From: Planctomycetota bacterium
Lineage (GTDB): Bacteria > Planctomycetota > Phycisphaerae > UBA1845
Assembly (NCBI GenBank): GCA_022566435.1
Contig: JADFIX010000210.1
Span: 1 to 6,811, forward strand
DNA length: 6,811 bases
Direction: 5' to 3'
A program made the position numbers and the translations under genes. Shown piece after piece: positions 6,757-6,811 of the stretch (within the stretch, counting starts at the first letter, position 1; the number at the start of each line of letters is the position of its first letter). The notes below the pieces were generated by a model. That model ran no database searches. It was given only the letters and a program-made list of their open reading frames with translations, and was not told the DNA's origin.

Positions 6757-6811
6757 AATTGCGAACGGTTCCATAGGATTACGCCACTTCTTCGAGGCAG
6801 CCTTTCAAGTT

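Overview
The window looks like chromosomal DNA of a planctomycete, probably of the Phycisphaerae type. This is an inference from protein style, because no marker gene is present. The clues are very large secreted proteins without recognisable enzymes, Cys-rich repeats of the CxTDxxC kind, a choice-of-anchor Q / parallel beta-helix protein followed by thrombospondin type 3 calcium repeats, and a C-terminal module resembling one common in planctomycete secreted proteins.

Layout. (1) Positions 1-2393, minus strand: a very long open frame that runs off the left edge. It encodes a secreted protein of at least 797 residues with a signal peptide, a low-complexity linker, a Cys-rich stretch of about 360 residues, a beta-rich region, and a terminal segment that looks different in sequence style and codon choice. 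(2) 2394-2683: a spacer carrying the promoter, 5' UTR and strong ribosome binding site of that gene. (3) 2684-3916, minus strand: a 410-residue protein with an InaA/WaaP/KdkA-type lipopolysaccharide-kinase fold joined to a C-terminal SCP-2 sterol-carrier domain. Its catalytic loop reads HGG where the family usually has an Asp. (4) 3917-4446: a divergent intergenic region with a good sigma70-like promoter for the rightward gene, a weaker candidate for the leftward gene, and a 13-bp palindrome. (5) 4447-6756, plus strand: a 769-residue secreted beta-helix protein with five thrombospondin type 3 units. Its C-terminal module stops early, and a single-base change in a G run would reopen the frame to the window end.

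How the genes relate. Two genes encode exported, disulfide- or calcium-stabilised surface or extracellular proteins. The middle gene encodes a cytoplasmic, membrane-associated kinase-like protein. The two secreted-protein genes have similar promoters (TTGnnT, 17-bp spacer, TACAAT), but nothing proves one shared pathway. No RNA genes, mobile elements, CRISPR arrays or convincing intrinsic terminators were seen. The points most worth following are the apparent in-frame module junction near 390-425, the kinase-SCP2 fusion with its altered catalytic loop, and the possible frameshift near 6720.
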